Positions 60,461 to 64,000 of a DNA stretch of 64,000 bases are shown piece after piece. A program made the translations under genes and the position numbers. Each line of letters opens with the position of its first letter. The first letter of the stretch is position 1. Below the pieces are notes generated by a model. It did no database searches. It had not been told where the DNA came from and saw nothing but the letters and a program-made list of their open reading frames with translations. The stretch comes from Candidatus Gastranaerophilales bacterium. GTDB taxonomy: Bacteria > Cyanobacteriota > Vampirovibrionia > Gastranaerophilales > Gastranaerophilaceae. The stretch lies in NCBI GenBank assembly GCA_944324385.1, contig CALUWD010000006.1, forward strand, positions 24,289 through 88,288, in the 5' to 3' direction.

Positions 60461-63073
60461 ATGGATAATTCGCAAGCTCAAAATATGGCAACAACTTATG
60501 AAGCAAGAGAAATAGAAACAGATATTTATAAATTCTGGGAAGATAATGAGTGTTTTAAGGCTGACAGCAAGTCAAAAAAGGAACCTTATTCAATTGTAAT
60601 TCCTCCGCCAAATGTAACAGGGGTTTTGCATATGGGGCATGCACTTGATGGCACTTTGCAAGATATTTTAACCAGATACCACAGAATGTGCGGCTATGAG
60701 GCTCTTTGGCTGCCAGGGTGCGATCATGCCGGAATTGCTACTCAAAATGTTGTTGAAAAACAGCTTGCAAAAGAAGGTAAAACTCGTCATGATTTAGGGC
60801 GAGAAGAATTTGTTAAAATAACCTGGGATTGGGCGAACGACCATAAAGGTAAAATTTTAAATCAATTTAAAAAATTGGGGGCATCTTTTGACTTATCTCG
60901 TGCTCGTTTTACGCTTGATGAAGGTTGCTCTCGTGCTGTTAAAAAAGTTTTTGTTGATTTATATAATAAGGGTTTAATTTATAAAGGTTCTTATATTGTA
61001 AACTGGTGTCCACGTTGTCAAAGTGCAATTTCAGATATCGAAACTCAATATGAAAATGAAGATGGCAAACTTTGGGAAATATCCTATCCGCTAAAAGATG
61101 AAATGGGCGCAATTGTAATTGCTACAACACGTCCTGAAACAATGTTTGGCGATGTTGCGGTCGCAGTTAATCCTAATGACTACAAATATAAAGATTTAAT
61201 CGGTAAAAAGTGTGTAATTCCTCTGACCGGTCGTGAAATACCTATAATTGCCGATGAATATGTTGATAAAAGTTTTGGCACAGGTGCGCTTAAAATTACT
61301 CCTGCACATGACCCTAATGACTTTGAAGTCGGCAGACGTCATAATTTAAAATCTATAAAAGTAATTGATGAACAAGGTAAAATGATTGCATGTGCTGAGG
61401 TTCACCCTGAACTTCATGGCAGGGACAGATACGATGCGCGCGAGCGAACAATAAGGATGTTAAAAGACCACCAAGTTCTTGTTCGCATAACTGATCACCC
61501 GCATGCGGTTGGCAAGTGTCAGCGTTGCAATACAACAATTGAGCCTCTATTATCTGAACAGTGGTTTGTTAAAATGGAACCGCTTGCAAAAGCTGCTATT
61601 GAAAAAGTTAAAGACGGTTCAATTAAGTTTGTTCCATCTCGTTGGGAAAAGAATTACTTGATGTGGATGGAAAATATACGTGATTGGTGTATTTCAAGGC
61701 AACTCTGGTGGGGGCATCAAATTCCTGCATATTATCATAAAAAAACAGGCGAAATGGTTGTTGCGCTTGAAAATCCTGACCCTGATAATTACAGACAGGA
61801 TACAGATGTTTTAGACACTTGGTTCTCATCTGGCTTGTGGCCTTTTGAAACAATGGGTTGGCCGGATACTGACTGTGATGACTTTAAAAAGTTTTATCCT
61901 ACAACAACGCTTGTAACAGGTTTTGATATTATTTTCTTCTGGGTTGCAAGAATGATTACAATGGGGCTTGAGTTTACTAAAAAGCCGCCATTTTCAACGG
62001 TTTACATCCATGGGCTTATAAGGGATGAAAACGGGCAAAAAATGTCAAAATCAAAAGGTAATACAATTGACCCTGTTGAAATTATTGAAAAGTATGGCTG
62101 TGATGCCATGCGCTTTACACTGACTTCTCTTTGCACCTATGGTGGGCAAGATATTAAGCTTTCAAATGAACGCTTTGAGTATGGAAGAAATTTTGCAAAT
62201 AAAATCTGGAATGCTTCTCGCTTTGTTTTAATGAATTTGACAAAATCGGGAAAAGATTTAGAGCTTGATACTAAAAATCTTTCCATTGCCGACAAATGGA
62301 TATTAAACGAGCTGAACAGAGTTGTAAAAGAAGTAAATGAAAATATTAAAAATTACAGAATAGGTGAAGTTGCCTCAATTCTTTATGATTTCTTCTGGAA
62401 TTATTACTGTGATTGGTATGTAGAACTTTCTAAAATTGAAAAAAATGAGGCTGTATTAACTTATGTACTTGAGCAGTCTTTGAAGCTTTTACATCCTATT
62501 ATGCCTCATATTACAGAGAAAATTTGGCAGTTAATGCCAATTGAAAAGAGTGAAATCGCGCTTATGAAAACAGATTTTCCTGTTTATAACAAGGAATTTG
62601 AATATTGCGCCGAGTCAGAACAAATGGAAACTGTGTTTGAGGCTATTAAGTCTTTAAGAAACCTAAGGGCAGATTTTAATATTCCTGTTGGTACAAAAAT
62701 AAATATTAAAATCGATGGGGACGAGGAGTTGTTCTCTAAAATAATTCCATACATCAAAAGACTTGCACGTGTTGAAGAAGTAACTTTTGAGAAGAATTCA
62801 AAAGATGAAAAACATTGCGCTTATTGTACTGTTGGCGACACAAAAATAATTGTTCCGCTTGAAGGACTTATTGATATTCAAAAAGAAATTGAACGCCAAA
62901 ATAAAAAAATTCAAAAATTCGAAGCTGAGCTTAATTCGCTTAATGGCAGATTGAATAATGAAAAATTTGTTAATTCTGCACCAAAAGAAGTGGTTGAGCA
63001 AACAAGGACAAGAGTTGATGAAATTAAATCGGAAATTTCAACGATATCAGAGCTTATAAATAAATTGTCATAA
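60461..63073 (+). CDS. valS: Valyl-tRNA synthetase
   Basis: About 870 residues, class Ia. The HIGH motif is in PPNVTGVLHMGHAL (about 49), the KMSKS in GQKMSKSKGNTIDP (about 526). Between them lies the editing domain (TTRPETMFGDVAVAV, GTGALKITPAHDPNDFE). The C-terminal coiled coil (about 805-870) is the tRNA-binding arm special to ValRS. The start with GAGGACAAA before ATG is clear. Confidence 0.97.
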   Translation: MDNSQAQNMATTYEAREIETDIYKFWEDNECFKADSKSKKEPYSIVIPPPNVTGVLHMGHALDGTLQDILTRYHRMCGYEALWLPGCDHAGIATQNVVEKQLAKEGKTRHDLGREEFVKITWDWANDHKGKILNQFKKLGASFDLSRARFTLDEGCSRAVKKVFVDLYNKGLIYKGSYIVNWCPRCQSAISDIETQYENEDGKLWEISYPLKDEMGAIVIATTRPETMFGDVAVAVNPNDYKYKDLIGKKCVIPLTGREIPIIADEYVDKSFGTGALKITPAHDPNDFEVGRRHNLKSIKVIDEQGKMIACAEVHPELHGRDRYDARERTIRMLKDHQVLVRITDHPHAVGKCQRCNTTIEPLLSEQWFVKMEPLAKAAIEKVKDGSIKFVPSRWEKNYLMWMENIRDWCISRQLWWGHQIPAYYHKKTGEMVVALENPDPDNYRQDTDVLDTWFSSGLWPFETMGWPDTDCDDFKKFYPTTTLVTGFDIIFFWVARMITMGLEFTKKPPFSTVYIHGLIRDENGQKMSKSKGNTIDPVEIIEKYGCDAMRFTLTSLCTYGGQDIKLSNERFEYGRNFANKIWNASRFVLMNLTKSGKDLELDTKNLSIADKWILNELNRVVKEVNENIKNYRIGEVASILYDFFWNYYCDWYVELSKIEKNEAVLTYVLEQSLKLLHPIMPHITEKIWQLMPIEKSEIALMKTDFPVYNKEFEYCAESEQMETVFEAIKSLRNLRADFNIPVGTKINIKIDGDEELFSKIIPYIKRLARVEEVTFEKNSKDEKHCAYCTVGDTKIIVPLEGLIDIQKEIERQNKKIQKFEAELNSLNGRLNNEKFVNSAPKEVVEQTRTRVDEIKSEISTISELINKLS

Positions 63074-63103
63074 AAAACCGCCCCTTAAAGTGGGGCGGTT
63101 TTT
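63072..63103. terminator. Bidirectional terminator between valS and the Cys-rich gene
   Basis: AAAAACCGCCCC (63073-63084) pairs with GGGGCGGTTTTT (63092-63103), seven-base loop, with T runs on both strands. Confidence 0.95.
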
Positions 63104-63107
63104 AAAC

Positions 63108-63734
63108 TTAGTTACAACCGCAAGCGCTGTGCATTTTGCATTCGCAATCACAGGGGAAATGAGGCTGCATGCAATATCTTACAAGCTGTTTCATTTTTTT
63201 CTTTTCCATGCGATGGAATTTATTGAAACATCTTACTTGATCTTTGCATAACTGTGCTTTTATTTCTTTTGAGAAGCATTTATATTGGTCTTTTGCTTCT
63301 TCTCTAATGTCTTTTAATTCGTCTTTTAACTCTTTGATTTCAGAATTAGAAGCACAGTCATTAATCATTTGGCAAAGTTTTTCTTGTCTGCATTTTGCTT
63401 GGTCATGTAAAATTTGCATTTGATTTTTGTACTTGTCATAAATGCAATCAACAGCGGATTCTTGTTGTGGGCTTAAGCATAAAACCTTTTTCATTTGGGC
63501 AAATTGGTTGTCAAAGAAGCATTCATTGTCACTTTTTGAAGAATTTTCACTCATGGTTTTTTGGCATGGTGTTTCACATTTTTCTTTGTCACATCCCTTT
63601 GGAACGTTGTACTGTTTGCAGTCCTGTTTGCAAGAATTTTTTGTTTCGCATGGAACATTTATGCTGCATGGTGCAGCTAATGTACAATTACATATAAGTA
63701 CGGTTGCGGCAAGAGCTAATAAAGTTTTTTTCAT
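63108..63734 (-). CDS. Cysteine-rich exported protein with LTxxQ-like region
   Basis: 208 residues with a signal peptide (hydrophobic core LLALAATVLICNCTLA, cleavage near residue 21) and 22 cysteines after it. Residues about 86-140 (LCLSPQQESAVDCIYDKYK) recall the LTxxQ motif and following helix of Spy/CpxP periplasmic chaperones. The C-terminus is packed with CDCEC and CGC. It could be a metal-binding or disulfide-rich envelope protein. ATG at 63734 follows AAAGGG; the ATG at 63740 overlaps that site. Confidence 0.78.
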   Translation of the reverse strand: MKKTLLALAATVLICNCTLAAPCSINVPCETKNSCKQDCKQYNVPKGCDKEKCETPCQKTMSENSSKSDNECFFDNQFAQMKKVLCLSPQQESAVDCIYDKYKNQMQILHDQAKCRQEKLCQMINDCASNSEIKELKDELKDIREEAKDQYKCFSKEIKAQLCKDQVRCFNKFHRMEKKKMKQLVRYCMQPHFPCDCECKMHSACGCN

Positions 63735-63917
63735 GGTCATCCCTTTCTTGTGTATAGTTTAAATATTATCAAAATCTTGATTTTTGAAAAAACCCAACTG
63801 GGTATAGTAGAGTGTAGGTATTTTTTTAAAAAAGTATTTGACGAGAAAATTTGTTCTTGCTATATTTATATAGCAGTGAGAAAACAATTTCTTCTGTGTG
63901 TAGATTGAAAGTAATTT

Positions 63918-63990
63918 GCGTCCGTAGCTCAAATAAACGAGCGTAGCGAGGTTAGCGGCGAAGTCCGCACAAACTACCTGCTGAGCTATA
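63918..63990. repeat. tRNA-like fragments and inverted repeat at the window end
   Basis: On the plus strand 63918-63931 reads like the first 14 bases of a tRNA (GCGTCCGTAGCTCA). On the minus strand 63990-63974 reads TATAGCTCAGCAGGTAG, like positions 7-22 of a tRNA. They form an inverted repeat (TAGCTCA at 63925-63931, TGAGCTA at 63982-63988) around a GC-richer core with a small hairpin GCGG...CCGC (63955-63968). Neither strand gives a full cloverleaf here, so no tRNA gene is called. The element may continue past the window. Confidence 0.4.
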
Positions 63991-64000
63991 GATATGACAA

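Noticed and set aside
63918..63990. A complete tRNA gene at the window end
   Set aside because: Acceptor and D-arm starts are visible on both strands, but no matching 3' acceptor, anticodon arm or T-arm can be folded within the window.
1..64000. CRISPR array, prophage, insertion sequence or integrase
   Set aside because: No regularly spaced direct repeats, transposase, integrase or phage structural protein was seen.

Overview
The window is a dense, AT-rich stretch of a bacterial chromosome. It holds about 70 protein genes on both strands, many touching or overlapping, and no gene-free stretch over 300 bases. The cell was probably a diderm, fermentative anaerobe. Outer-membrane and lipopolysaccharide functions are present (BamA/Omp85, a TolC-type channel, KdsD-KdsC). 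So are ferredoxin-linked oxidoreductases, an [FeFe]-hydrogenase maturase (HydE) and rubrerythrin. No photosynthesis or respiratory-chain gene is seen. The gene order infA-rpmJ-rpsM-rpsK-rpsD-rpoA-rplQ-truA-rplM-rpsI, the form of the GyrA C-terminal box and the RpaA-like response regulator recall cyanobacteria. Together these suggest a non-photosynthetic relative of cyanobacteria (Melainabacteria/Vampirovibrionia, most likely gut Gastranaerophilales). This placement is an inference from remembered families; no search was run.

Layout. 1-4525: arginine genes argD (cut by the window edge), argG, argH, argF. 4522-8616: RidA, threonine deaminase, HydE, a ThiF-like E1 enzyme and a PgeF-type laccase-fold protein. 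8687-14000: an EF-hand-like protein, a HAD phosphatase, a UDP-glucuronate decarboxylase-like enzyme, an EF-hand plus CHAP protein, rubrerythrin and a protein with four winged-helix domains. 14001-17362: LepA, a PEBP-family protein, a UbiA-type prenyltransferase. 17646-22526: translation and transcription cluster. 22655-28945: acidic EF-hand protein, WecB, GyrA, BamA. 29098-30873: a sigma-like protein and two related membrane proteins. 31045-35099: LeuA, KDPG-type aldolase, KdsD-KdsC. 35206-44529: a frameshifted receiver-like protein, a GT-C glycosyltransferase, ClpP, a flavoprotein, NfeD-SPFH and a two-component pair. 44519-50212: TadA, a TIGR02757 protein, NadB-NadC, CoA-disulfide reductase, RsmD. 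50201-54807: EF-hand and LysM-like proteins, GatA, YraN, a RelA/SpoT-domain protein. 54880-57575: four-subunit 2-oxoacid:ferredoxin oxidoreductase. 57635-63734: small membrane and repeat proteins, a flavin reductase, TolC, ValS and a cysteine-rich exported protein. The last 85 bases hold tRNA-like fragments.

Most genes are housekeeping. The less ordinary signals are these: the four-winged-helix regulator at 12861-14000; a recurring promoter layout (-10 hexamer, exactly six bases, ATG) that predicts leaderless mRNAs for about eight genes; a scattered family of EF-hand proteins without signal peptides; a divergent RelA/SpoT-domain protein; a one-base frameshift in a receiver-like protein; a cysteine-rich LTxxQ-like exported protein; and small genes below 60 codons at 17877, 50821 and 57635.
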